A stretch of DNA of 64,000 bases from Phoronis australis. Its lineage: Eukaryota > Phoronida > Phoronidae. Position numbers and translations under genes: made by a program. The DNA is taken from assembly GCA_002633005.1 (NCBI GenBank), contig NMRA01000199.1, positions 89,457-153,456 on the forward strand, in the 5' to 3' direction. Numbering within the stretch: position 1 is the first letter of the stretch; the number at the start of each line of letters is the position of its first letter. Shown here one piece after another: positions 1-12,900 of the stretch. The notes under the pieces were generated by a model. The model was given only the letters and a program-made list of their open reading frames with translations, was not told where the DNA came from and ran no database searches.

Positions 1-2449
1 CGCCCTCTCTTTTGTTGGCAAATGGGCTGGGTGCGCGTATGCAAAGCATATTTTGAGGTCCGATTTCGCCCAGGAGAACCGAACAAACTGTGGTAGTACC
101 GGGCGGACGGTTGTTTTCAGTAGTTTGGCCTTCACCGTGGTACTAACACCCGACGTTTGCGTATTCTTGCACCTAGAAAAGATACATCTGGGCACGACAT
201 CATATCCATATTTGGCACCTTCGGACTACTGCCATGTAATTAAATTATGTTTGGTACAAGTGTATCATAGATATATTTGTGATATGTATGTTTGATGCAG
301 TGTATGATAGATATAAATATAATGTGATCAATCATAATTAATACAATGTGGTATGGTGTTTGATACAAAGTATCATAGATGTAAACAGTCATATGACTAT
401 GTATGTCCACGCAGTGCATAAGTATTGTTCATCTTATTTTATAGAATATTAGAAAATTTACTCATTTGGTTCGAAGCATTCATTTGACGAGAATGCCATT
501 TTGTTTGTAGCATCTGAGAGGTTTTCGACGAAAGTTTTTTCTTGTGAAGTAAATGGTAGTCGTATGTGTCGTGATATACATGCACAAACCGTTTCTCGTG
601 AATCTGGCTTATGACAAACTTGTTGCTTGTTCGGTGCACTGGAACTGCATCTGTGGTAAGCGCAATTAGGCTGACTTTGCATTGTTTAGAATTAAATTGA
701 ATTAAATTAAATTCATTTTTTATGATCACGTCTTATGCTTACAGTGCATGCTCCCAGCCACCGGCTTACAGGACACGATTAATAGAAACACGGAAACTAA
801 AATAAAATACGCTTTACACAATATTTAGAATACTCAACTAAATAGAAAATTATGTTGCTTGATGAAAGCACGAAAAATTGATTTTCCAACTGCATATGAT
901 AATCAGACTCGCAGTGACCTCATGCACTGGCACGATCTATGATAACGAATCACCCGAAAGACTGCAATAACCCTGGGGGGAAACTTTACATTTTTACTCG
1001 CCCTTTCTGGCAGAGCTGACATTACAAACATATTGAACACGTTGAAATCCATTAAACTATAATTTAACCTTCAGACTCTGGCTTCACGTGTAGATTTTGT
1101 ACGTGTTCATCACTGAAAATTAAACTAGTCTTCCCGGTCACTATTAAAGCGATGACAGTCCATGTCTGCTGCAGTGTGCGGCGCACCATAGGGGGCTGGG
1201 GGGAGGGGGCCTATAGCCCCCACTTTTTTCAGTGCTACGCCGCACGGGGGGGCCTAAGGGGGCTTTAGCCCCCACTTTTTTTTAGTGTTACGCCGCACAC
1301 CGGTGGTCTATACTAGGCGGTGCACCACAGGGGTGCTAAGGGGGCTTTAGCCCCCCACTTCTCTTGCTGCCGCGGCGTCGCCAGTAACTGGCGTCGCGGC
1401 GACGCACAGCCATTGTTCTCAAATGACAATTTAAAAGAACAGTGTACGATGTTTTTATCAGCACCCGTTTGATTTCAACTCCTGCAAGCTCAGCGGTTAA
1501 TTGAGGTTAAATACCGTGGCTTCAATCAAACACTGCGATAGTCATCTAATCCCTTTAAGCCCGGCGGCCCGGCCCGGCCGGGCCTTTGATTTGTTCGGTC
1601 GCCTGGCCTCACCCACAGACCGGCACTTTTTATCTACCACAGACGGTTCAAAATTTCATGTTGACGATGCACAAGGTTCCGTCAGGGTGATATGGGTTGA
1701 GGGATAATGCTGGTTTTCACAATCGGTTCGTCACTGCCACTTTTCAAGTTGAGCTGCAACTCACCGACTCCGGCCCAGCCGACGGACGTACGCCGTCGGG
1801 ATAGATAGATAATACTTTATTTCAGACATATGTAACGTCCATACAAATATCAACTACTAACACTACGCTGCAACTAAAACTCTACCAGCTATGACATAAA
1901 AATGTCTCAGTGCAGCGAAATTGAAAAGTGACTGAATATAATGACAGGCGTGAGTATATATATAATGATGAGGTATTCTAGCTCGGCTGTTTGGCTGCAT
2001 TTCTTGATGTTGCAGTGATTTGCGTGAAAATGTTTGTGATTTTTGCAATCATGTGGAAATTTTATTTACTTCCTTGCTTGACCGGTGACTGGGCTGCCGA
2101 ATGTTCTCAGCCCGGCAGTCCCCCGACAGAGGCAACTTTCCGACTTCACACATGATGTCGCTTTTGTTCGTTCCCAGGGACTTTCATAAGCATGTGGTTA
2201 CACATATTTTCTTCATTTAAAAATATAAATACATAACGTAATAATTATATACCATATCTGTTTAAAGTGAGCTATTAATGTCTATTGGAATGTTTTTATT
2301 AGAATAAATAAGAAAATTACTAACAAATACGGGAAAATTAAAAGAGTAGTTTTGGTTGTTTATGTTACATGGCGTCAGTGGTAGCGAGTGTCATTTGCAG
2401 TGCCCCGTAGTCCATTTCACGTTAATTCTCAAAGGAATAGCTGCTGGAC
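1..2449. other. 5' flank without a supported gene
   Basis: No spliced or single-exon coding sequence is supported here. The open frames are short, lack family resemblance and are not joined by plausible splice sites. Between about 240 and 400 the words 'gtatcatagat' and 'gatagatat' recur as a degenerate AT-rich repeat. A GC-rich hairpin cluster lies at 1180-1405. Positions 1801-1830 (a short gata repeat, then 'aatactttatttcag') look like the end of an old retroelement, but that is a guess. The last few hundred bases should hold the promoter and 5' UTR of the gene starting at 2450; I see no TATA box. Confidence 0.6.
1180..1365. repeat. Three-copy GC hairpin repeat
   Basis: Three related units each carry a near-perfect hairpin of the form GGGGGCT-TT-AGCCCCC, followed by CACTT. 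Stem positions are 1205-1221, 1258-1273 and 1340-1355. The first two units are followed by a T-run and the sequence 'cgccgcac'. The third runs into another small palindrome, 'cgccagt-a-actggcg' at 1379-1393. The strong local GC content contrasts with the AT-rich surroundings. This looks like a degenerate mobile or satellite-type repeat. Confidence 0.7.
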
Positions 2450-5400
2450 ATGAATGATTGTGACTTAGACAAGCTATCCATAAAACCAGGCAAATTATCG
2501 CCCGCTTTTAAGAAGGATGTTACCGAGTATCATGTAAGAAATGTGGTTGTAGCATGAGAAATAGTTGTGAGGAAGCCCTGTCAAGACTTGAGTGAGGTGA
2601 AACGGGAACAATCCTGAGTCAAGAAGACAGAGTCGGAACGATTGACATGGCATAAATCGCGTGGTTGAATATTGGTTAAGTTGTTCGTTATTATGCCCAA
2701 GAATGTCTTTGTCAAGGCTCTACACTTTCTCATCTGGCAATTTCGCCCACCACTTTTGAATTGCCTTCAAGTTTTCCCATCAAATCCTGCATTTTTGCCT
2801 TACAACTTGACAACCGCTGTTTAATTCAGTCACTCAGTCAGTGTGATGCCCTGTAACCACTCTGTAAGTTCTGCATCCAACTGTCATATGCAGATATGTT
2901 CAGGATTTTGTGGCATGGTGATGTTTCATTACCTCTGGATACAACTGTCACTGGACGTATTACTGGCAAGATACAGAAGACATTGAATTAGAAGCATACC
3001 TGTTCAGATTAACTGTTAAATACCTTCAACAATTTCTTTTTACGTGATCTGAATTAGACATTTCCAAATAAGAATAACATACTGTGAATGATATTTTATT
3101 TACTGGTACTTGTATTTTTCGGCAAATAAACAGCTCTTCTTTCCATTCTAGGCTACTGTTGCCAGTGATGTGGATAAAGTTACCTTTGATTACCTAACTA
3201 GTGACTCTGGAGCTTGTGCATCTGTACATGTAGGTATTGAGGCCTAGACTGTTTGGGCTGCATGATAATTACATCATGATTACTTGACCACCTCAGATAA
3301 AAATCTACTCCTGCAATACGGCCTTATATAAGCTTATTGACCAGCCATGATGTCTCCAAATTTTCCATTTTTATTGAGGAGTATAGTAGCCCCTTGACAG
3401 CCAGCTGAGGGGTTACGTGTTGCCTAGCAGGAAAGTTGCAAATTGCGGGAGTCGCAGTTCATTATTATTATTGTTGTTGTTGTTGTTGTTGTTGTGCTTC
3501 TTATTACCCCCGGTGTTCATAATTCGCGACTTTGAGTTTTACTTCAAATTGTTTTTTATCGTGTGATCAATGCTTTCATCAGTAGGACCACTGTACATAA
3601 CCAAGCATTTGAATTGACCCAGTCTTGACTGTTAACTACATGTGTGATATTCTGATATTTTCCTGACAAAATTTAATTATGGTCAGGATAACAAGTAACA
3701 GAAAAGGCACTGAACAGCTGACTGGCAAGTTGTAGAAATCACATGAAAATTATTGCGCAAGTGCAATAGAGATGATCCCTTCTGTCTTGCCCCAGTTTTG
3801 CATTTAGACATATAGTTGACACAGAGCAAGATGATCGATGACAACCTTCTCTAGCTCTCAAGCAGCTGAAAAAAGTTGTCACCGTGGTGCCAATTTGTTC
3901 CACGTCAATTCGGTTTACACACATACATGTACCTCTGTCCAATCATCTTGTTCCATGTCAGCTGAGCCTTGTCAACTTTTGTTGTGTAAACAGGAATTTT
4001 AAGTAACAAAACCATCAGAGATTCAATAGGATCTGTTGAGTTGGCTTATTCAGGTGGGAAATGCCCTTGTTTGTTTCATGTGGATGTTGCACGTGAATTG
4101 GGTGCACTTACCCAAATTCACCATTTGGGTTAATGCTCACTTTCAACATTTAAAGATTTTTGCCTTTAATCGCGGTTTCTTGGCTTAACGCGGACCCCTG
4201 AATGTTACCCTAGCTGGTTTTGATTTTTGGGGTGTGCCCAGTCAGAATTTCAGCACTGGATTCTCTCAAAATTAAGTTAACAGTCATGTAGTATTCTGTA
4301 TTGTGTCACGTAAGCAAGGTTTAAAATACCATGATTTGCCAAACGGTGACTTAAAAAAGAATTCAAATATTGCATCATTTTTGCTTTTCATCATAGTTAG
4401 ACTTTTTTTTCAAAGAGTGAGCAACAAAAGAAATTACTGCACCGCCGACTCAATTTTCAAAAAAAAAAACAGACCAGCACCATGCTTTTGGCCTTAGCTG
4501 TAATTAAAAGTGTTCTTTGATATACTTTTTTAGGGCGGTGAAGGAGGCCGAACGGTGGCCTTAAAGGAAGGTGAAGTGAATGTTATCAAGGTTGAAGTGA
4601 CAGCCGAGGATGGAACAACAAAGTTTTACATTGTTCACATCAAACGTCTGTCTGCTAAGGATGCTACTCTGACTGGGGTCAAGCTAAGTGCTGGCACTCT
4701 CTCTCCAGTGTTCAATGCTGATGTCTTGGAATACTATTGTAAGCACTCAGCAGGCAAATCATGATTTTGATTGGTGTATAAAGCATGTCTTCAACTTTAT
4801 CTTAATTAAGGTAGTCGAGTGTTCTTCGGTCCAGAACAATGCGTTGTGTTTAGCTACAAGAATACTACAGTTGGAAAAATAAATCAGACAAAATACCATT
4901 TCAAACCACCACGACATCAAACTCTGTAAACAGGAAAAATGACTATATGACAGCAAAATTCTAATTGCAAAATGTTCCTAACTTTCCCATTCATTTCCCT
5001 TCATTCTCGGTCATCAGGGAATGCTACTCTGACCAGGAATTTGGCTTTCGTCTGGCCATCATGACAGGAATTCCTGATCATTTTGTTTGAATAGTTTTGA
5101 AATGTACTGAAAATAATTTTTAAAGTAATATTCTGGGTAATTTGGCACAATTAAGATAAAGAAGATTCATTTTATGAGTTGGTGGGGGCATCCCTTGGAT
5201 GCACTTTGATAAGCTGTAACATGTAAATCTGAGGAAGTGAATACCATTCATTTCATTTTTGATTAACTTCTAGGATTTTGATTTATAAAAGAACACAAAG
5301 TTTGTCTCCCTTTTCCAATATGAGTGTGCATTGTTCTGAACTACATTGGAAAATTTTCTTGACTATTTCCACAGACCTTAAGAAACTGAAACAGAGCTCT

Positions 5401-5679
5401 AAAATTTTGGAAGATGGGTCCACTTGACTTCAGGATTTGGAGTTGGTCAGATGGCAAACACTGTAATTTGGTTCTGTTTAATGCTGATCTAATTTTTGTC
5501 GATTAATTCCAGGTACCCTTCCATGCAACATACCACAGCTGACAGTGACCCCTGTGTCTGCTGACTCAAAAATAGCCGTTACAGTTTGCAGCAACAAGCC
5601 AGATTCACCAGTCATACTGAATGTTGGGGAAACTAAGATTGAGGTTGAAGTCACTTCTGTGGATGGCTCCAACAAAAAT
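2450..5679 (+). other. Exons 1-4: two cadherin-like beta-sandwich domains
   Basis: Exons 1-4, finished by the first codons of exon 5, encode two copies of the same fold. Each starts with a strand of the type 'LSxKPGKLSPAF' or 'VKLSAGTLSPVF', followed by 'xDVxEY'. Each ends with 'VxVTxxDGxxxxYxxxIxK'. This is the recognisable pattern of the cadherin-like beta-sandwich family (Pfam Cadherin-like). That domain is commonest in bacterial surface proteins and in a few animal proteins. The second copy begins inside exon 3 and ends in exon 5, so intron positions do not coincide with domain edges. Confidence 0.75.
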
Positions 5680-8600
5680 GTAAGAATTTGGAAATTGAGA
5701 ATGTTCTTGTCAATTGTAACTTAATAATACCTTATTGTGTAACTTATTGTTATCCAACGAGACATTTTACTGCAAAAACCTGTTGAACTGAGAAGTTCAA
5801 CTATGTGAAAATTATCTTTGCTGACATTCCTACGAACTGAAAGATTTGATTTTAAATCTGAGTTCAAGTTTTTAAGCACTGTTATTATGTGATTATAACC
5901 AAGATGTCATAAATTACTGAAAGCATGCAGTTGAGAAAATTTTACAAAAGTGTATTTACAACCAGGTCAGTGGTGGGTCTATGAGGGGGGGAGAGTTCAG
6001 AAGATTTAAGCCCCCATGAGGGAACATGACTAAGGCATTAACATGATCACCACCCTGCTGTTTCATCAATGAAACATCACCCCTCTGCATCCCATCATAT
6101 GTCTCGGTAACATTAAACGCTGTACTTTCTTGCGGTATGGACAGAATGTGTTCATTGACTTTCAAAACTGCCCCTGGCCTGGATCAGACTGCAATAAATG
6201 GAATTGCAATCATTTCACTGTCATAGAATGGTTTAGAATGTATTATTTTGACACTCAACAGTAGAATGCAGCTACATTCATTTGATGATCATAGTCTATC
6301 TAATAATGTGTGATGGGAGATACACTTGTCTTATTTTGGCAGACTGATCGGTTTTAACAAAAATGTTATGTTCCAGACATACATCATCAATGTCATCAAG
6401 AAGATGATTCCCAGATATGTGAAGATAACAGACCCTGGTTCGATGCTAGAGTTCGAAGATCCCGTCTCACTGTCTCCGTTTTACCGACCAATCAGCATCA
6501 GGGACAGTGACCCTAAGCATACGTTTTCTGAACCAATCGTGTCCAATCTGACTAGGAAATCCAAATTTGATCCACTGAATGAAAATCCCCTGGGCCCTAA
6601 TTGGAGGATTACGGACTATGAAATTGACAAAAAGTTATCTCAACTGAATGCTTCTATTCCATTAACATACGGTGGTAAGTTTTTATTTGTAATGTTATGG
6701 TGTTAGAAGTGACCAGCTACCTAATCTGTTTCTTTGTTCCTTGAAGGTGTAACTGCCCAGCCAACTACTGGAAATCAGAACTAGGTTAATTAATTGATGA
6801 GGAATCTGGGTAATACCTCTACATTGTGCATAACTCACTTTTATTATTTAGCTTCATGAGTTATTAGAATCACTTCTTATTCAGGTGCCGGTTTTGTAAA
6901 CGCATTTCACTCACGAAAACACACACGAGTCTTCCTGAGATATGTCCAAGCATTAAAATTCAAGCATTTGATCACATGCCTAATTCTTCTCTCAGGACTT
7001 GCATCTGTGAACTTAGTCCAGAATTACTTTTTATCCAACATCATTTCGTTTATTGAAAATGACACAATATGTTAAGCCTTGTTTGTGAAATATTTTTTAG
7101 GTTCATCTGAGACTGCGAAAATTACAGAGCTTGGTGAAAAACTGCAAACATTTAATGTCAAGCCTAAAATTTTGGTTTGTATTCAACAGTTTTCTGTTTT
7201 ATAAACTTCGGGAAGAGAATTTGAGGCGTGGTGTTCCTAAATACTTGTAAATGTCTCCGCAGTGAGGTGCGCACCTGTGATTTGTTTACTTACTACAAAT
7301 TTATTCAGGATATCTCAGAATATCAAGATTTTATCAAAGTAAAATCATGCCAATTTGTAATAAAAATATCTTTTTTAATTTTTCAAAGGTTTCTATGGTA
7401 ATTGTGCAAGCATTGTCATAACTTCTCAAAACATTGTCTGATGTGAATCATGGTATAAATGTTGAAAAACGATAATTCATTTATTTTGTTCTACACTTGG
7501 CTATTCAAAACTCGTAGGATATAATAAAAAATTACCTGTTCTCAGCCATCACCATAAACCCTTTGTTAAGCTGGGTTACACAGGCTAGCTAATTGGCACA
7601 GCTGTATGACAATGAGCAGGGTTCACAAGAATTACTTCCACTGATCTTGCATGTCAGTTTCAAATGGCAAATTGAGTGTGAACCATCTGCAAAATTCTAA
7701 GCCACTATGACGATTAGTTACCCCTCTAGGCCCTGGATTAGTTACCCCCTCCAAGCTTACTGCATCATTAAATAAGATGCAAATTCCTATTTCAGGATCT
7801 AAAGGACAAATTCAAAGCCAATGCCCCACTAAAACATTCTTATAAGGTGAGTACAAATGTGCTGGATTTAGTTTAGACATTTTTGATTTGAAAGCTGCTG
7901 TGAAATGTTGATGTTTACCTACAGTTAGTTCAAAAAGTCTTCTTGTACTAGAATGTTTTCATAGGCAATTATTTCCTTGTAATGTAGCACCTGAGTTTGA
8001 GTTGGTTGATAATTCATTTTTCTGAGTTTCTGATATTGGATTGTAATAAAGATATTCTAGAAGTTGGAACCAATTGTGCATTCAGGAAAAAAAGAATCTT
8101 AGAACTGTGATAGTCCCACATTCAGTTTAGAAGTGTTATGAAAAACAATCTAGACTCAGATATGAGGGGTGGCAGGAATTGTGAAAAAAACAACCCTGCA
8201 TTGTAAATTCAGCTCTATTTAGTAATTTCAGTCCTGATTAAAATATAATTAAATACTATTTTGTAAATTTAAAACTTCTTAAAAATCATTGCTGTTTTGT
8301 AAATTCAATTTACTCTATGTAAAACAACCCTGTTTAGAAGCGAACCTGTTTTGGAGAATCAAGCATGTTTTATAAAATCAACCTTGTTTTGTCAATCCTG
8401 TAAGTGTTGATTTACAAAACTAACCGTGTTACGAAATTTGATCGTATTTCATTAAATCAAGTCTCTTTCGTCAATCCTGTCAGCGATTCCTAAAACCAAT
8501 GAAAGGCCGAGACCCGCTGCTCCTTCTAAGTTAGGCAAATCCAAAAGCCTTTGAGAGGAATACTGAAGATTATATTTCTATCATAAAAATCGTCACTCCG

Positions 8601-9905
8601 CAAAAATATATTGTTGATTTATTTATTCTCATTAACAATGAGTGCCAGTGTGAGCTCCATCATTTTTAGTCACATGATAAACTCGTTTTGCTTCCCACCG
8701 ACAGGATTTGCAAAACAGAATCTCCAAAAGAGGATAATGATCTATTTAAACACGATCAATTTTACACAGGTAGTTTACAAATGACTGGATCTACATAACG
8801 GGATTGAATTAATGCGTGTAGCGTGAATCTTTAAAACAGCATCTGACTTTATAAAAGCAATCTGGATCTTCTAAGCAGGATGGATTTTGAATTGAATTTT
8901 TGAACTAAGATGAAATAAACAAGTTTTACTTCCCACCGACAGGATTTGCAAAACAGAATCTCCAAAAGAGGATGATGTTCTGTTTAAACACGATCAATTT
9001 TACACGCATGGTTTACAAATGACTGGATCTACATAAGGGATTGAATTAATGCATGTAGCATGCATCTTTAAAACAGCATCTGATTTTATAAAAGCAATGG
9101 ATCTTCTAAGCAGGATGGATTTTGAATTGAATTTTCAAACTAAGAGGAATTATTAAACAAATTAAGTTGGGTTGAATTAATTAAATAGAATTGAATTTAC
9201 GAAACAGGATTTACTTTTTCAAATAGGATTGGATTTATAAAATAGAGTAATTTGAAAACAGAGCAGATTTTCTTTTTTCACATTTTTTGCCCTTTTTGCA
9301 TTTCTTACTCAAATTGTCAATTGTCTTCTGAAAGTCCCTTGCATAATCGTGTCAAGAATGCAAACTCGTCAGTAAAATATGTCTAAAACACATTTCATAT
9401 AAAAAACTTTTAAAGATGGCACAGTAAGTGTCTTAAAACTATCTCGTTTCCATTGTGGTGTGTCACATGACTATTTTATTAGCTGCTTATTGGTTTAAAT
9501 AAATAAGTTTGGTTTTCATACTAGGTAACAAACTGCGTCATTGATGTGTTTATAGTTTTTTGGATTCATTGTAGGAACGAAGTTGGGAGAAAGGCCTTCA
9601 GAAAGTGTTTGATGAAACCAACCCAGACAAGTTGTGTAAAATGGCCGAGGCAGAGATAGCAAAGTATTACCAAAGCATACCAAAGCCAGGTTTGTGATAC
9701 TTTCCAAATTTTAATTCAATGTCAAAATGAGTATGAAAAGGTTATATATGAATTGTGAGAAAAGAGTTCATGAGATGAATATGTTAGGTCACTTATAAAG
9801 TGGTTCTTGAGGAAGGAAAGTTGAATTTTGAAGCTACCAGAATGCTGCATGGTTGATGTGAACCTCAAACTGCCACCTTTGCAAAAGTGGCATACACACA
9901 CACAC

Positions 9906-9950
<45 letters not shown>

Positions 9951-12900
9951 CACACGCATACACACACCCACACACACACACACTTAAAACTAGAACAAGT
10001 TACTCCTGGAATGAGTTTGCTAGGTTTGGACATTGTCTGGATGCTATTTTAACCAGTGTAACTTACCCCGTTTGTGACAACTTACTTCATTTTATCGAGG
10101 TAGAGTAACTTGACTTTTTAAAGTATCTTTCATTACTTCTGATCCCTGTGTGGTCAAAAACCTAGCACAAGATGGCAATAATTATCAGCTGCGAGCTTGT
10201 GCAGTTACATACATGCAAGTCAACACCCTGAACTCCTACCATTTTTGCTAAGGCCCACATGCGCAGATCGACTAGTTTTGCCCTATGCTAGTTATCTGAC
10301 ATATGTTTGTGGATGCTCCAATTTAAGTAGGCCAGTTGCACTTGTTCTAGGGTAAGTCTATGTGGGGGCGTGACTATAAGAGAAAATGTTAGGTATGTGT
10401 ATAAATTAAGGCACTTTGCGCATACATTAACTAGACTGTTAATTGAGTATGGCTGTATTTTGCTGTCTGAGTGACGTGGATGCATATTAACTAGATCGGT
10501 AATCGAGTTTGTGTGTTCTGCTGACTGACATGTGGATTACATAACTAGATCGCTAATTGAGTTTGTGTATTCTGCTGAGTGACATGTGCATACATAACTA
10601 GATTGTTAATTGATTTTGTGTATTCTTATGAGTGACATGCTGCATAGATCTTGGTAATTGAGTTTGTGTATTCTGTTATCTTGTCATAAAATGAATTATA
10701 TTACTTACGGTAGCTTTGTTTAATAGATGGTGCACAACTATTTACTGTGAGACTAAAGGGTATAAAATTGCTTTTGAATCTGTGTGAAAAACCATGCAAA
10801 AACTATACGTCACACTTGTAAGTGATTGATTTTGGACGTTTTTAACATATTCACAAATTGTATGGAAGAGTTGCACATAGTAGCTTTAATGTATTCATCT
10901 CATCATAAACCAGTTGCTCTTGAGCACAGCTTAACAGTAGTTTAGAGATTTTTGGTGCTGAGTGTGCAATGTAGGTAGTAAGGTGCATGCAACTTAGTTG
11001 CCTTGAAATTACCAGCATGGTGCAGGCAATGAACTATTCATATTTGAAAAGCAACCAAATTGTGAGAGGTAGAGAAGTACTAGTAGGAATTCTTAGACTA
11101 ATGCAAAATTTTGCTTTTGTCAATGGAATTAGCAGCCTTAACAGTTCCATGAATAGGTCCAAAGTAGTGTCAATAAGGCTTATATATTCTGTCCTACTAT
11201 AAGTCACATTTTCACTGCTTTTGCATAGTCTGCTTCAACATGAGGAACCCAGACCAGGTAAAAATTGACCTTCCGATGATGCCTCTACAAAGGTTGGAGT
11301 TTGCTAATGAAAACAATACCCCATTGAATCCAGTTCAGCTGCTTGGGCTGCTTGGTCACCTTGCATGTAGGCTAATCCTTTAATAACACCTCATTATGCC
11401 ATGCAGCTGAGATGGCTTTCTATTGTGTTGGCTGGGAATAGATAATTGAAACCTGGCTTTAGTTCACAAAAAGTTGATTGGGTTTTGACTTGAATTTTCA
11501 CCTGTGGTAAGTCCCTCATGAGTGCCCTCCTAAGGCTTTGTCACCCATTCTCAATTCTTGGACCCCTGGTTCAATATTCTGAATCTGCGCCAGTCCTGTT
11601 TGTTCAAAAAGCTTTTTTAAAAGAACAGTGTGCAGTGGTATAGGACATTATGAACACCTTAATACTGATTGCCTGTTGCCTGTTGCAGGTGATTTTGTTT
11701 CATTTCCTGATGGAGAGTCGCCACTTGACTTCCTAGAAAGAGCTGCAGCCGACTATGCTGTGGCTGTTAAAAACAAGCCAAAAGACCCTCTCCTACATCT
11801 GAAACTTGGAATGGTACTAGAGGAAAGATATTATGCTGAGGATATGTTTGGTTTGAAGAAAGAGGTACTGAATCCACTACCTTTTGGCTTAATTGTAAAA
11901 CATACTTTATGGTTTATTCTTTGACTGGATACTATATTTATTGACCCGTTTTAACAAATTTTGTTAATGACTGTATTTTGTTTTGTTTAAAGTCTAGGAG
12001 TACAGGAAAGTGATGCATTCAAATCAATTAAATCGTGATGCATTTTTGTAAAACTGTAATTGAAATGCTACAGGCCAAGTAGAAGTTATTAGTTATCATG
12101 AAATTCATTGTTCAGAACTGTCAATCATCTTGCAATGATGAAGTGAAAGATTCATGGATAAGAAAACTAATAATGTTTGACTGTGTAAGAAGAGCTTACC
12201 TCTACCTGATTCTTCCTGGACTAAGTATTGGTTGCAAGCAATCCAAAAGCAACATTAAGTATTCTAGCCTCTTGTCAGCTATTATAATAATGGTTTTGAA
12301 TGTAAAACGTGTAATGATTGTGGTTTTCTTCACTGTCTTAGGATGGAGGTCATAGCCTTAGTCTTGGGGACAATCTTGCCGCAAAAGAGAGTTCAAAAGC
12401 TGAAGAATGTGATGCAATTTGCAAGTTACATGGAGTTGACGTCAGCGCCCCCTTGTCATTGAAACTGCAGGCTATTGACAAGGAGTATCACAACCTTGTC
12501 AATTCTGGACAAGGTGGCAAAGCTGACCACGTTCAAGCATTGTTTGCCTGGAAATCCAAACAAGCCAAACAGGTGTGTATGTTATGGTCACCAAGAAGAT
12601 GCATTGGGTATTAAACTTATTAGTATTTCTGGCCAACTTAAGAATGTAGGCTCTAAAAATTGTAAGGAAGTCATATCTTTTTTCTGTCACTGCAGTATGA
12701 TCGGGTCACAATTAACCATCATGGTTCATGTATCTGATGTATATTAAAATGTGTCTTTTGCAAAACTTGGAATAGAAAATTGATGATGTTAAATTTGGTG
12801 GATTCGGCAAATCTGGTCCGCAGTCTGTAAACTAAGTTTCTTGTGACGTTAGCGAGATTGTGCGTGTGCTTGTGATACATTGCCATGTATTAGAAGCAAA

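Noticed and set aside
53-295. 80-codon frame at the left edge
   Set aside because: Low-complexity composition and no continuation; could be a terminal exon of an upstream gene, but nothing supports it.
9722-10108. Long open frames on both strands across the CA tract
   Set aside because: They encode only His/Thr or Cys/Val runs produced by the dinucleotide repeat.
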